Shown here in pieces: positions 48,671 through 57,615 of a DNA stretch of 64,000 bases; positions within the stretch are counted from its first letter, which is position 1, and each line of letters opens with the position of its first letter. Source of the stretch: Agromyces ramosus (GTDB taxonomy: Bacteria > Actinomycetota > Actinomycetes > Actinomycetales > Microbacteriaceae); NCBI RefSeq assembly GCF_004216665.1, contig NZ_SGWY01000003.1, positions 186,001 through 250,000 of the forward strand, in the 5' to 3' direction. The position numbers and the translations under genes were made by a program. The notes below the pieces were generated by a model. It worked only from the letters and a program-made list of their open reading frames with translations. It was not told the origin of the DNA and did not search any database.

Positions 48671-48982
48671 TCATGACGTGGCTCCAGCGAACTCGAGGGC
48701 CACGTCGAGGGCTTCCTCGCCGTCGGACGCGGTGGCCGCGTCCTCGGTCAGGATCGCGATCGGCACGGATGCCGCCGCCGCGCGTTCACGCAGCCGGTCG
48801 AGCCGATCGCCGAGGTGGGCGCCGACGAGGAGCACGTCCGCGTCGGCGAGCGCCTGCTCGAGCTGGGACTCGCTCGTGGCCTTCGCGCGCACCTCGATGC
48901 CCCGGGCCGCAGCGGCCCGGCGGATCCGGTGGGCGACGAAGGTGCTCGAGGCGCCGGCGCCGCAGACCACGATGATGCGCAC
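48671..48982 (-). CDS. Small PTS IIB-like protein
   Basis: 103 aa. IIVVCGAGASSTFVAHRIRR places Cys7 in the phosphocysteine loop of lactose/cellobiose-type IIB proteins; ADVLLVGAHLGDRLDRL and VPIAILTEDA fit the rest of that fold. Starts at GTG 48982 (AGGAGG 7 nt upstream; another GTG one codon earlier is possible). It heads the mannitol operon before ptsH, yet MtlA already has its own IIB domain and no matching IIC is nearby. It may serve another transporter or act as a regulator. Confidence 0.75.
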   Translation of the reverse strand: MRIIVVCGAGASSTFVAHRIRRAAAARGIEVRAKATSESQLEQALADADVLLVGAHLGDRLDRLRERAAAASVPIAILTEDAATASDGEEALDVALEFAGATS

Positions 48983-49096
48983 CACCAAGCCTCCTCGCCC
49001 GGCCATCGCCCGGTCTCCGTCGATCGTTCGGCCGCGGCGTAGTGCCGCGATCGACTCGATTCTGCCCGCGGCAGGGTCGGCGGCTCCACCCGATCT

Positions 49097-49116
49097 CTTT
49101 CCGCACCCCCGGAAAA
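49097..49116. promoter_or_regulatory. Inverted repeat in the mannitol operon control region
   Basis: CTTTCC and GGAAAAG flank an 8-nt C-rich centre. It lies about 33 bp upstream of a CAGAAT -10-like box (49059-49064, minus strand) that has no -35, an activator-type arrangement. Candidate MtlR site. Confidence 0.4.
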
Positions 49117-49208
49117 GCACCGCCGATCCGCCCACTCGTCGTCGGGTCGATGGTTGACTGGGCTGCACCGCACGGCGTCGCGTGGCGCCGGCGAGAGCGG
49201 GAGCTGCA

Positions 49209-51119
49209 GTGGCCGAGAAATGGGAGCGCCTCGTCGACGCGCTCGGCCATGCCGACGGGTGGACCACGGCGGCCGAGCTCGCCGACCGGCTGGGCGTCAC
49301 CACGCGCACCATCCGCAACTACGCGGCGCAGGCGAACTCCGGTGGCGTCATCGTCGAGTCCGGGCCGGCGGGATACCGCCTCGACCGGGCCGCGTGGGCG
49401 ACCCGGCGGACGATGCCGCGCCGGGGCTCGTCGCCCGCGGTGCGCACCTCCCGCGTCATCCGCTCGCTCATCGACGCCACCGACGGCCTCGACGTCCACG
49501 AGACGGCGGCCGCGAACCACGTGAGCGACTCGACGTTCGAGTCCGACCTCGGGCGCGTGCGCGCCCGGCTCGACGGCTCCGGCCTCTCCCTCGACCGGCA
49601 CGGCTCGCGCATCACCCTCGTGGGGCCCGAGACGGCACGGCGGCGCCTGCTCGGCACGCTGTTCCGCGAGGAGTCGTCGCGCGGGATGCTCGAGCTCGAT
49701 GCGCTGCGCGCGGCGTTCCCCGAGGTCGGCGACTTCCGCACCGCACTCGTCGCGGGGCTCGCCGACGCCGGCTACGCGCCGAACGAGTACGGGCTCAACG
49801 ACGTGCTGCTGCACACGGCCATCGCGCTCGATCGCGTTGCCGCGAACCATCCGCTCGAGGAACCCGGGGAGGCGCCGGCGGCGGGCACGGAGCGCACCGA
49901 CGGGGACCCGACCTCCGGGCCGTTGGCCGAGCTGCTCTCGCGCCTCCTGACGGAGACCTTCGGCACGACGGTCGGCCCCGCCGACCTGGCCCACCTCACG
50001 CGGCTGCTCGAGACGCGTGCCGCCACCCGCACGACCGAGACGGCGCAGGCGGATGCCGCGGGGCGGCCGGTCTCGCCACGCCTGCCGCTCGTTCGCCGCA
50101 TCGTCGGCAGCGCCTCATCCGCCTACCTCATCGACCTCGACGACGAGGACTTCATCGAGCGGCTCGCGCTGCACGTGGACAACCTCGTGGCGCGCGCGAG
50201 CGAGTCCAGCTTCTCGCGCAACCCCCTCACGGCGTCGATCAAGGCGGCCTACCCGCTCATCTACGAGCTCGCCGTGTACATCGCGAGCGAGCTGGCGCGC
50301 ACCGAGGGCATCTCCGTGAACGACGACGAGATCGCGTACATCGCGATGCACGTCGGGGCGTACCTCGACCGTCGGCGGTCGCGCGGCGAGGCCGTGCGGG
50401 TGGCCGTCTCGGCGCCCGCCTACCACGACGTGCACACCGCACTCGCCGAACGCATCCGGAGCGCCGTCGACGACGACGTCGAGGTGGTCGGACCGGGCGA
50501 CGACGGGGCCGACTCCGCCGACCTGGTCGTCGCCGTGCTCGAACCCGCCGAGCCCGTGGAGCGCCTCGTGGTGGTGGCGCCGTTCCCGTCGGAGGGCGAC
50601 CTCGAGCGCGTGCGCGCCGAGATCACGCGCGTGCGCCGCGCACGGCGGCGGGCCCGGCTCGCGGCCGCGCTGTCGAGCTACATCGCCCCCGAGCTGTTCG
50701 TGCGCGGGCTGCGCGGGCTCGACCGCGACGGGGCGATCCGCATGCTCGGCGACCGCATGATCGCCGTCGGCGTCATCGACCGGGCCTACGTCGAGGGCGC
50801 GCTCGAGCGCGAGCGCCTCTCCTCCACCGCGTTCACCGAGCACCTCGCCGTACCCCACGCCATGACCATGACGGCACGGCGCACCGCGATCGCGATCGCC
50901 GTCGACGACGTGCCGATCGACTGGGCCGGCGCGAACGTCAACGTGGTCGCGCTCATCGCGTTCGCCGAGAGCGGACGGGCGGAGTTCCAGGAGGTGTTCG
51001 ACCAGTTCGTCGAGGCCTTCTCGGAGCGCGAGAACGTGCAGCGCCTGGTGCACGGCGCCGAGGACTACCCCGGGCTGCTCGCGGAGCTCGCCCGGCTCAT
51101 GGAACCCCACGGCGCCTAG
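49209..51119 (+). CDS. Mannitol operon activator of the BglG/MtlR family (HTH, PRD, IIB-like, IIA)
   Basis: 636 aa. An N-terminal HTH (about 5-60, TAAELADRLGVTTRTIRNYA) is followed by a second winged-helix region, PRD domains (conserved His in LLHTAIALDR, LALHVDNLVARA and IAMHVGAYLDRR), a IIB-like region (about 400-490) and a C-terminal EIIA domain with AVPHAMTM. Phosphorylation by HPr and MtlF-type enzymes would set its activity. The GTG at 49209 has GGGAGC at good spacing. Divergent from the IIB-ptsH-ptsI-mtlA-mtlF-mtlD operon, which it most likely activates; antitermination is unlikely as no RNA-binding CAT domain is seen. Confidence 0.88.
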   Translation: MAEKWERLVDALGHADGWTTAAELADRLGVTTRTIRNYAAQANSGGVIVESGPAGYRLDRAAWATRRTMPRRGSSPAVRTSRVIRSLIDATDGLDVHETAAANHVSDSTFESDLGRVRARLDGSGLSLDRHGSRITLVGPETARRRLLGTLFREESSRGMLELDALRAAFPEVGDFRTALVAGLADAGYAPNEYGLNDVLLHTAIALDRVAANHPLEEPGEAPAAGTERTDGDPTSGPLAELLSRLLTETFGTTVGPADLAHLTRLLETRAATRTTETAQADAAGRPVSPRLPLVRRIVGSASSAYLIDLDDEDFIERLALHVDNLVARASESSFSRNPLTASIKAAYPLIYELAVYIASELARTEGISVNDDEIAYIAMHVGAYLDRRRSRGEAVRVAVSAPAYHDVHTALAERIRSAVDDDVEVVGPGDDGADSADLVVAVLEPAEPVERLVVVAPFPSEGDLERVRAEITRVRRARRRARLAAALSSYIAPELFVRGLRGLDRDGAIRMLGDRMIAVGVIDRAYVEGALERERLSSTAFTEHLAVPHAMTMTARRTAIAIAVDDVPIDWAGANVNVVALIAFAESGRAEFQEVFDQFVEAFSERENVQRLVHGAEDYPGLLAELARLMEPHGA

Positions 51120-51130
51120 CCGCGACGCTC

Positions 51131-51958
51131 CTACGGAATGGGTACGGGGACGACGCCGAACGGCGCCAGTCCGGCGACGCCGCCGTCCTCGGCGGTGAGC
51201 ACCCAGAGGCCGTCCGCGTGCACCGCGACGGAATGCTCCCAGTGCGCGGCGTCCGCGCCGTCGGCCGTGGTGACCGTCCACTCGTCGTCGCGGATGAACG
51301 TCTCGACCGCGCCGGCGACCACCATCGGCTCGATGGCCACGACGAGTCCCGGCTTGACCGCCGGACCCCGCCGGTCGACCCGGTAGTTGAAGACGGGCGG
51401 CTCCTCGTGCATGGTGCGCCCGATGCCGTGGCCCACGTAGTCGGTGAGGATGCCGTATTGCCCCTCGGCACGGATGCGGTCCTCGATGGCCGCGCCGACC
51501 TCGTTGAGGTGCCTCGCGCTCGCGAGGGCGGCGATGCCCTGCCAGAGGGCCGCCTCGGTCACCGCCGAGAGCGCCTCGCGGGCCGCGACCACCTCGGGCC
51601 GCGCCGGGTCGGGGATCACGACGGTGAACGCGGCGTCGCCGTTCCACCCGTCGACCTCGGCGCCGCCGTCGACGGAGACGATGTCACCCGCACGGAACGG
51701 ACGTTCACCCGGGATGCCGTGCACCACGTCGTCGTCGACCGAGACGCAGAGCGTGTGCCGGTAGTCGGGCACGAGCTGGAAGTTCGGTCGCCCGCCGAGC
51801 CCGCGGATCACCCGCTCCGCGGCCGCGTCGAGCTCGAGCGGGGTCGCGCCGGGCCGCAGCAGGCGACGCGCCTCGGCGAGGGCGGCGGCGGTCGCCGCGC
51901 CCGCCGCGCGCATCGAGCGCAGCTCGGCCGGCGACTTGTAGATCGAGCGACGGAACAC
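51131..51958 (-). CDS. map: Methionine aminopeptidase type I
   Basis: Removes initiator methionine; 275 aa. The five metal ligands are visible: Asp in SVDGGAEVDGWNGDAAF (two), His in YVGHGIG, Glu in AIEPMV and Glu in HWEHSVAV. GTG start, 11 bp after adk. It ends 12 bp from the convergent mtlR-type gene. In the classical spc operon map is followed by infA, which is displaced here by 7.8 kb. Confidence 0.96.
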   Translation of the reverse strand: MFRRSIYKSPAELRSMRAAGAATAAALAEARRLLRPGATPLELDAAAERVIRGLGGRPNFQLVPDYRHTLCVSVDDDVVHGIPGERPFRAGDIVSVDGGAEVDGWNGDAAFTVVIPDPARPEVVAAREALSAVTEAALWQGIAALASARHLNEVGAAIEDRIRAEGQYGILTDYVGHGIGRTMHEEPPVFNYRVDRRGPAVKPGLVVAIEPMVVAGAVETFIRDDEWTVTTADGADAAHWEHSVAVHADGLWVLTAEDGGVAGLAPFGVVPVPIP

Positions 51959-51969
51959 GCCGGCGGAGC

Positions 51970-52596
51970 TCAGGCGGCGCCGTGGACGGGGTGGGCGGGC
52001 ACGAGCCCACGCGTGGCGAGCGCCTCGAAGATGCGAGCCGTCACGTCGGCGAGCGACCCGACGCCGTCGATGCGCAGCACGAGCCCACGGCCGCGGTACA
52101 CGTCGAGGATCGGCGCCGTCTCGCGCTCGTAGATCGCGAGGCGGTTCGCGATCACCTCTTCGGTGTCGTCGGTGCGGCCCTGGTCGATCGCGCGCTGGCG
52201 GAGCCGCGCGATGCTCTCCTCGCGCGGCACGACCAGCTCGATCACGGCGTCGAGCGCCTCGCCCCGCGAGGCCAGGAAGTCCTCGAGGTCGTCGACCTGG
52301 ACGCGGTTGCGCGGGAACCCGTCGAGCAGGAAGCCGCGCGCGGCATCCGGCTGCTCGAGGCGGTCGCGCACGAGTTCGCAGGTGAGCTCGTCGGGCACGA
52401 GGTCGCCCGCCTCGACGATCGCCTGGACGCGCCCGCCGAGCTCGGTGGCGCCGGAGATGTTCTCGCGGAACACGTCGCCGGTCGAGATCGACGGCACCTC
52501 GAAGGCCTCCGCGACCAGCACGCCCTGCGTCCCCTTGCCGGAGCCCTGCGGGCCGACGATCAGGAAGCGGGCCGAACTGCTTGCGGGAGCCGTCAT
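51970..52596 (-). CDS. adk: Adenylate kinase
   Basis: AMP + ATP to 2 ADP; 208 aa. The P-loop is GPQGSGKGTQG near residue 15, the NMP-binding part STGDVFRENI, and LLDGFPRN is standard. The lid is the short form (residues about 128-140, RQRAIDQGRTDDTEEV) without zinc ligands. The ATG at 52596 overlaps the secY stop by ATGA, so adk is coupled to secY, as in most bacteria. Confidence 0.97.
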   Translation of the reverse strand: MTAPASSSARFLIVGPQGSGKGTQGVLVAEAFEVPSISTGDVFRENISGATELGGRVQAIVEAGDLVPDELTCELVRDRLEQPDAARGFLLDGFPRNRVQVDDLEDFLASRGEALDAVIELVVPREESIARLRQRAIDQGRTDDTEEVIANRLAIYERETAPILDVYRGRGLVLRIDGVGSLADVTARIFEALATRGLVPAHPVHGAA

Positions 52597-53912
52597 CGGA
52601 GGAGCCCTTCGTAGTGGCGCTGCTGGAGCTGGGCGTCGATCTGCTTCACGGTCTCGAGGCCGACGCCGACGATGATCAGGATCGAGGCGCCGCCGAACGG
52701 GAAGTTCGCGTTCGCACCCACGAGGCTGAAGGCGATCAGCGGCAGCAGCGCGATGAGGCCGAGGTAGAACGAGCCGGGCAGCGTGATGCGGGTGAGCACG
52801 TAGTCGAGGTACTCGGCCGTCGGGCGGCCCGCACGGATGCCGGGGATGAACCCGCCGTACTTCTTCATGTTCTCGGCGACCTCGTCGGGGTTGAAGGTGA
52901 TCGCCACGTAGAAGTACGTGAACCCGACGATGAGCAGGAAGTACAGGAGCATGTAGAGCGGGTGGTCGCCCTGGGTGAGGTAGTTCGTGATCCACACGAC
53001 CCACGGCTGCGGCTCCTCGCCGGCCGCCGGCTGGTTGAACTGCGCGATCAGCGCCGGCAGGTACAGCAGCGACGAGGCGAAGATGACGGGCACGACGCCG
53101 GCCATGTTCACCTTGATCGGGATGTAGGTGTTGTTGCCGCCGTAGGTGCGCCGCCCGACCATGCGCTTGGCGTACTGCACGGGGATCCGTCGCTGCGACT
53201 GTTCGACGAACACGACGGCGACGACCACGAGCAGGCCGACCAGGAGCACGATCGTGAAGACGTCCCATCCGCGGGAGATGCCGATCGCCCAGAGCGAGAC
53301 CGGGAACTGCGCCGCGATCGACGTGAAGATGAGCAGCGACATGCCGTTGCCGATGCCGCGCTCGGTGATGAGCTCGCCCATCCACATGATGAGGCCGGTG
53401 CCGGCGGTCATCGTGATGACCATGAGCAGGATCGCGTACCAGGCGTCGTTCGTGATGAGCTGCGAGCACTCGGGGGCGCCCGACGGGAACAGCGCGCCGG
53501 AGCGGGCGACGGTGATGAGGGTCGTCGACTGCAGGACGCCGAGGGCGATGGTGAGGTAGCGCGTGTACTGCGTGAGACGCGCCTGGCCCGCCTGGCCCTC
53601 CTTGTAGAGGGTCTCGAAGTGGGGGATCACCACGCGCAGCAGCTGCACGATGATCGACGCGGTGATGTACGGCATGATGCCGAGCGCGAAGATCGACAGC
53701 TGCAGCAGGGCGCCGCCCGAGAAGAGGTTGACGAGCTCGTAGAGGCCGGATGCCCCCTGGCTCGCCGCGAGACACGCCTGCACGTTCCCGAAGTCCACGA
53801 ACGGAGCCGGGATGAAGGAGCCGAGCCGGAACAGGGCGACGATGCCCAGCGTGAATCCGATCTTGCGGCGAAGATCCGGCGTGCGGAAGATCCGCCCGAT
53901 GGCGTTGAACAC
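52593..53912 (-). CDS. secY: Protein translocase subunit SecY
   Basis: 439 aa, ten-helix channel of the Sec translocon. FTLGIVALFRLGSFIPAPFVD at helix 1, the long plug region, ITASIIVQLL at helix 2 and the cytoplasmic loop SQRRIPVQYAKRMVGRRTYGG are present. GTG start. It follows rplO after 137 bp containing a 17-bp inverted repeat. Overlaps adk by 4 bp. Confidence 0.98.
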   Translation of the reverse strand: MFNAIGRIFRTPDLRRKIGFTLGIVALFRLGSFIPAPFVDFGNVQACLAASQGASGLYELVNLFSGGALLQLSIFALGIMPYITASIIVQLLRVVIPHFETLYKEGQAGQARLTQYTRYLTIALGVLQSTTLITVARSGALFPSGAPECSQLITNDAWYAILLMVITMTAGTGLIMWMGELITERGIGNGMSLLIFTSIAAQFPVSLWAIGISRGWDVFTIVLLVGLLVVVAVVFVEQSQRRIPVQYAKRMVGRRTYGGNNTYIPIKVNMAGVVPVIFASSLLYLPALIAQFNQPAAGEEPQPWVVWITNYLTQGDHPLYMLLYFLLIVGFTYFYVAITFNPDEVAENMKKYGGFIPGIRAGRPTAEYLDYVLTRITLPGSFYLGLIALLPLIAFSLVGANANFPFGGASILIIVGVGLETVKQIDAQLQQRHYEGLLR

Positions 53913-53976
53913 TCGTCCTCCTGGTAGCTCCGTCGTGGAGCGGGTAGCGCTGTTTCGGACTCAGTCCGTATGCGGC

Positions 53977-54028
53977 TCGAGCCTGTCGAGACCCCCGTGA
54001 ATCATACGCGAGGTCCCGACAGGCTCGA
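53977..54028. repeat. Inverted repeat between rplO and secY
   Basis: TCGAGCCTGTCGAGACC (53977-53993) and its complement with one mismatch (54012-54028) flank an 18-nt spacer. The same core recurs at 63760-63809. It could be a partial terminator inside the ribosomal operon or a dispersed repeat that landed there. Confidence 0.75.
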
Positions 54029-54049
54029 ACAAGCGGGTGATGCTTCGGC

Positions 54050-54715
54050 CTACTTGACCGAGCCGCCCGCGGCGACGATCTTCTGCTCGGCGGAGCCGGA
54101 GACCTTGTCGACCGCGACGTTGAGCTTCACCTGGATGTCGCCGTTGCCGAGCACCTTGACGCGCTCGTTCTTGCGGACGGCACCCTTCTCGACGAGGTCG
54201 TCGACGGTGACGTCGCCGCCCTTCGGGTAGAGCTCGGCGAGCTTCTCCAGGTTGACCACCTGGTACTCGACGCGGAACGGGTTCTTGAAGCCGCGCAGCT
54301 TCGGCGCACGCATGTGGTACGGAAGCTGGCCACCCTCGAACCCGGGGCGGATGTTGTTGCGGGCCTTGGAGCCCTTGGTGCCGCGACCGGCCGTCTTGCC
54401 CTTCGAACCCTCACCGCGTCCGACGCGGGTCTTGTCCTTCTTGGCTCCCGGCGCGGGGCGGAGGTGGTGCACCTTCAGGACCGGCTCGCGCTTGGCGTCG
54501 ACGGCGTCCTTCGGAGTGGCCTTCTTCGCCGGGGCCTTCTTGGCGGGGGCCTTCTCGGCCTTCGCGTCGTCGGCCTTCGCTGCGGCGGCCTTGGCGGGCG
54601 CCTTCGCGGCGGCGGCCTTGGCCGGCGCCTTCTTCTCGGCGGCGGGCTTGTCGGCCGCCTTCTTCGCCGGAGCCTTCTTGGGCGCGGCGGCGGCGTCCTT
54701 CGTCTCGTCAGCCAT
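54050..54715 (-). CDS. rplO: 50S ribosomal protein L15 with long Lys/Ala/Pro-rich N-terminus
   Basis: 221 aa against about 145 in most bacteria. Residues 1-75 are nearly all Ala, Lys, Pro and Asp with repeated PAKKA and PAKAAAAK units, like a histone H1 tail. The L15 core begins at [26 protein letters not shown] and is complete ([40 protein letters not shown]). The ATG shares a base with the rpmD stop (TAATG). The extension is in frame and uses host-like codons. Its role is unknown. Confidence 0.96.
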   Translation of the reverse strand: MADETKDAAAAPKKAPAKKAADKPAAEKKAPAKAAAAKAPAKAAAAKADDAKAEKAPAKKAPAKKATPKDAVDAKREPVLKVHHLRPAPGAKKDKTRVGRGEGSKGKTAGRGTKGSKARNNIRPGFEGGQLPYHMRAPKLRGFKNPFRVEYQVVNLEKLAELYPKGGDVTVDDLVEKGAVRKNERVKVLGNGDIQVKLNVAVDKVSGSAEQKIVAAGGSVK

Positions 54716-54900
54716 TAGTCAATCTCCTCAACCTTCACGAGGTGGGCGACGGTCTTGACGTATCCGCGGTTCTGCGGGGTGTCGTCACGAACGACCGAGT
54801 CGCCGATGCGCTTCAGTCCGAGGCTGCGGAGCGTGTCGCGCTGGTACTGCTTCTCGCTCACCTTGGACTTGATCTGGGTCACCTTGAGCTGCTTGGCCAT
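54715..54900 (-). CDS. rpmD: 50S ribosomal protein L30
   Basis: 61 aa, full length from the ATG at 54900: [40 protein letters not shown]. Overlaps rpsE and rplO by one base each, so the three are translated in close coupling. Confidence 0.97.
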   Translation of the reverse strand: MAKQLKVTQIKSKVSEKQYQRDTLRSLGLKRIGDSVVRDDTPQNRGYVKTVAHLVKVEEID

Positions 54901-55601
54901 CAGGCACCTGCCTTCGCTGCTGCGGCGGCCTCGGCCGCCTGGGCCTCGGCACGCAGCAGGCGGGCGGGGGCGACCTGGTCGTAGTCGAGGCCACGACGCG
55001 CGGCGACCGCACGGGGCTCCTCGAGCTGCTTGAGGGCCTCCACCGTGGCGTGCACGATGTTGATGGTGTTCGACGAGCCGAGCGACTTGCTCAGCACGTC
55101 GTGGATGCCGGCGCACTCGAGGACGGCGCGAACGGGGCCGCCCGCGATGACACCGGTACCGGCGGACGCCGGACGCAGCAGGACGACGCCGGCCGCGGCC
55201 TCACCCTGCACGGGGTGCGGGATGGTCGCTCCGACGCGAGGGACGCGGAAGAAGTTCTTCTTCGCCTCCTCGACGCCCTTCGAGATCGCGGTCGGGACCT
55301 CGCGCGCCTTGCCGTAGCCGACGCCGACGAGTCCGTTGCCGTCGCCCACAACGACGAGCGCCGTGAAGCTGAAGCGACGGCCGCCCTTGACGACCTTCGA
55401 CACGCGGTTGATGGTCACGACGCGCTCGAGGAACTGGCTCTTCTCGGCGTCACGGCCACCGCGGTCGCGGCTCGGGCCACGGTCGCGGCTGCCACGACGG
55501 GCCTCCCGCGGCTCGTTCTGGGGAGCCTCGCTCGCGGCGGCGGTCTCCACGGGTGCCTCTGCCACTGCAGCCACCTCGGTCTCCTTCTTGTTGTCGGTCA
55601 C
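54900..55601 (-). CDS. rpsE: 30S ribosomal protein S5
   Basis: 233 aa. The N-terminal double-stranded-RNA-binding domain ([23 protein letters not shown]) and C-terminal domain ([16 protein letters not shown]) are complete. An N-terminal extension of about 50 residues rich in Ala, Glu and Arg/Asp/Gly ([14 protein letters not shown]) and a short Ala-rich tail are added. GTG start overlapping rplR by 4 bp. Confidence 0.97.
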   Translation of the reverse strand: MTDNKKETEVAAVAEAPVETAAASEAPQNEPREARRGSRDRGPSRDRGGRDAEKSQFLERVVTINRVSKVVKGGRRFSFTALVVVGDGNGLVGVGYGKAREVPTAISKGVEEAKKNFFRVPRVGATIPHPVQGEAAAGVVLLRPASAGTGVIAGGPVRAVLECAGIHDVLSKSLGSSNTINIVHATVEALKQLEEPRAVAARRGLDYDQVAPARLLRAEAQAAEAAAAAKAGA

Positions 55602-55957
55602 AGGCTCAGCCCCGCCTCTCGCGCACCATCGGCGATGGCGGCGACGCGACCGGCGTACTTGTTCCCACCGCGGTCGAAGACGACCGACTCGATGCCGGCC
55701 TGCTTCGCACGCTCCGCGACGAGCTCGCCGACCTTCTTGGCCTTGGCGGTCTTGTCACCGTCGAACGCACGGAGGTCGGCCTCCATGGTGGATGCGGACG
55801 CAAGCGTGCGGCCGGCGGCGTCGTCGACGACCTGCACGAAGACGTGGCGGGCCGAACGGGTGACGACGAGGCGCGGACGCAGCTCCGTGCCGACGATCTT
55901 CTTGCGAAGGCGGGTGTGGCGGCGCGAGCGCGCAGCCGTCTTGGTCTTCACGGCCAT
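55598..55957 (-). CDS. rplR: 50S ribosomal protein L18
   Basis: 119 aa, normal length; binds 5S r[26 protein letters not shown] starts the core and [24 protein letters not shown] ends it. Follows rplF with 2 bp between the genes and overlaps rpsE by 4 bp. Confidence 0.97.
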   Translation of the reverse strand: MAVKTKTAARSRRHTRLRKKIVGTELRPRLVVTRSARHVFVQVVDDAAGRTLASASTMEADLRAFDGDKTAKAKKVGELVAERAKQAGIESVVFDRGGNKYAGRVAAIADGAREAGLSL

Positions 55958-55959
55958 GA

Positions 55960-56496
55960 TTACTTACCTGACTTTCCGGCCTTGCGACGCACGACCTCGC
56001 CGGCGTAGCGGATGCCCTTGCCCTTGTAGGGCTCGGGCTTCTTGATCTTGCGGATGTTTGCGGCGGTCTCGCCGACGGCCTGCTTGTCGATGCCGGCGAC
56101 CGTGATCTTGTTGTTGCCCTCGACGGTCAGCGTGATGCCGGCCGGGGGCTCGACGGTCACGGGGTGCGAGAAGCCGAGCGCGAACTCGACCGCGGAACCC
56201 TTCTGGGCCACGCGGTACCCGGTGCCGACGATCTCGAGGCCCTTGGAGTAGCCCTGCGTGACGCCGATGATCTGGTTCGCGATGAGCGAGCGGGTGAGGC
56301 CGTGCAGCGAGCGCGACTCGCGCTCGTCGTCGGGGCGGGTGACGAGGACCTGGTTGTCCTCGACCTTCACCTCGATCGGCGAGGCGACGTTGAGCGCCAG
56401 CTCGCCCTTGGGGCCCTTGACGGTGACGGCTGCGCCGTCGACCTTCACGTCGACACCGGCGGGGATGTCGATGGGGAGTCGTCCGATTCGTGACAT
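55960..56496 (-). CDS. rplF: 50S ribosomal protein L6
   Basis: 178 aa. Starts [21 protein letters not shown]; the C-terminal motif [23 protein letters not shown] is the L6 signature. The ATG at 56496 is chosen; the longer frame lacks homologous residues. Starts 4 bp after rpsH. Confidence 0.98.
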   Translation of the reverse strand: MSRIGRLPIDIPAGVDVKVDGAAVTVKGPKGELALNVASPIEVKVEDNQVLVTRPDDERESRSLHGLTRSLIANQIIGVTQGYSKGLEIVGTGYRVAQKGSAVEFALGFSHPVTVEPPAGITLTVEGNNKITVAGIDKQAVGETAANIRKIKKPEPYKGKGIRYAGEVVRRKAGKSGK

Positions 56497-56500
56497 GGAA

Positions 56501-56899
56501 CTACCACACGTAGGCGAGGACTTCCCCACCCACGCCCTTCTTCTCGGCCTGGCGGTCGGTGAGCAGACCGCTGGAGGTGGACAGGATCGCGACGCCGAGG
56601 CCGCCGAGCACCTTGGGGAGCTCCGTCGACTTCGCGTACACGCGGAGGCCGGGCTTGGAGACGCGCTTGATGCCCGCGATCGAACGCTCGCGGTTCGGGC
56701 CGAACTTGAGCTGCAGCGTGAGGGTCTTGCCGACGCGGGCGTCGGTGACCTCGAAGCCGGCGATGTAGCCCTCGTTCTTCAGGATCTCGGCGATGTGGGC
56801 CTTGAGCTTCGAGTTCGGCATCGACACGGAGTCGTGGTGCGCCGAGTTCGCGTTGCGCAGGCGGGTCAGCATGTCAGCGACCGGGTCGGTCATCGTCAT
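56501..56899 (-). CDS. rpsH: 30S ribosomal protein S8
   Basis: 132 aa. [22 protein letters not shown] at the N-terminus and [34 protein letters not shown] at the C-terminus are typical. In E. coli S8 represses the spc operon; whether that holds here is unknown. The gene normally preceding it, rpsN, is missing: only 128 noncoding bp separate it from rplE. Confidence 0.98.
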   Translation of the reverse strand: MTMTDPVADMLTRLRNANSAHHDSVSMPNSKLKAHIAEILKNEGYIAGFEVTDARVGKTLTLQLKFGPNRERSIAGIKRVSKPGLRVYAKSTELPKVLGGLGVAILSTSSGLLTDRQAEKKGVGGEVLAYVW

Positions 56900-56989
56900 G
56901 ACGGGTGTTTCCTAACGTTCACCAGGTTTCAGCACCCGTTACACGAGTGATGACCTGTGGTGGGGCCCGAGCGGATGCCCGGACCGGAT

Positions 56990-57021
56990 CGGATGCCGCG
57001 AACTCGCGCTCGCGGCATCCG
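56990..57021 (-). terminator. Hairpin in the rplE-rpsH gap
   Basis: CGGATGCCGCGA pairs perfectly with its complement (12 bp) around an 8-nt loop, 6 bp after the rplE stop and where rpsN would lie in many genomes. Could attenuate or stabilise the transcript ahead of rpsH. Confidence 0.5.
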
Positions 57022-57027
57022 CGGGGT

Positions 57028-57615
57028 TCAGTTGGCGGTCGTGCTCGACCGGAACGGGAAGCCGAGCTGCTTGAGCAGCGCGCGGCCCTCGTCGTCGTTC
57101 CTGGCAGTGGTCACCACGGTGATGTCCATGCCGCGGACGCGGTCGATCTTGTCCTGGTCGATCTCGTGGAACACGGACTGCTCCGTGAGACCGAAGGTGT
57201 AGTTGCCGTTGCCGTCGAACTGCGCGTCCGACAGGCCGCGGAAGTCGCGGATGCGGGGCAGCGCGAGCGACAGCAGGCGGTCGAGGAACTCCCACATGCG
57301 GTCGCCGCGGAGCGTCACGTGGGCACCGATCGGCTGGCCCTCGCGCAGCTTGAACTGCGCGATGGACTTGCGGGCCTTGGTGACCAGCGGCTTCTGCCCG
57401 GTGATCTTGGTGAGGTCCGCGATCGCGCCGTCGATGATCTTGCCATCGCGGGCCGCCTCGCCGACGCCCATGTTGACCACGATCTTCACGAGGGTGGGCA
57501 CCTGGTGCACGTTGGTGTAGCCGTGCTCCTCGGTGAGGGCCTTCGCGATCTCGGTCCGGTACTTGGTCTTCAGTCGCGGCTGGATTTTGCCAGCCTGCGT
57601 CGCCGTATCGGTCAT
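57028..57615 (-). CDS. rplE: 50S ribosomal protein L5
   Basis: 195 aa. Binds 5S rRNA and contacts P-site t[24 protein letters not shown] and [21 protein letters not shown] are L5 signatures; [25 protein letters not shown] ends the protein. Its ATG shares a base with the rplX stop. Confidence 0.98.
   Translation of the reverse strand: MTDTATQAGKIQPRLKTKYRTEIAKALTEEHGYTNVHQVPTLVKIVVNMGVGEAARDGKIIDGAIADLTKITGQKPLVTKARKSIAQFKLREGQPIGAHVTLRGDRMWEFLDRLLSLALPRIRDFRGLSDAQFDGNGNYTFGLTEQSVFHEIDQDKIDRVRGMDITVVTTARNDDEGRALLKQLGFPFRSSTTAN

Noticed and set aside
49209-51119. Activator as an RNA-binding antiterminator of the LicT/BglG type
   Set aside because: The N-terminus is a DNA-binding helix-turn-helix, not a CAT RNA-binding domain, and no antiterminator hairpin pair is seen in the operon leader.
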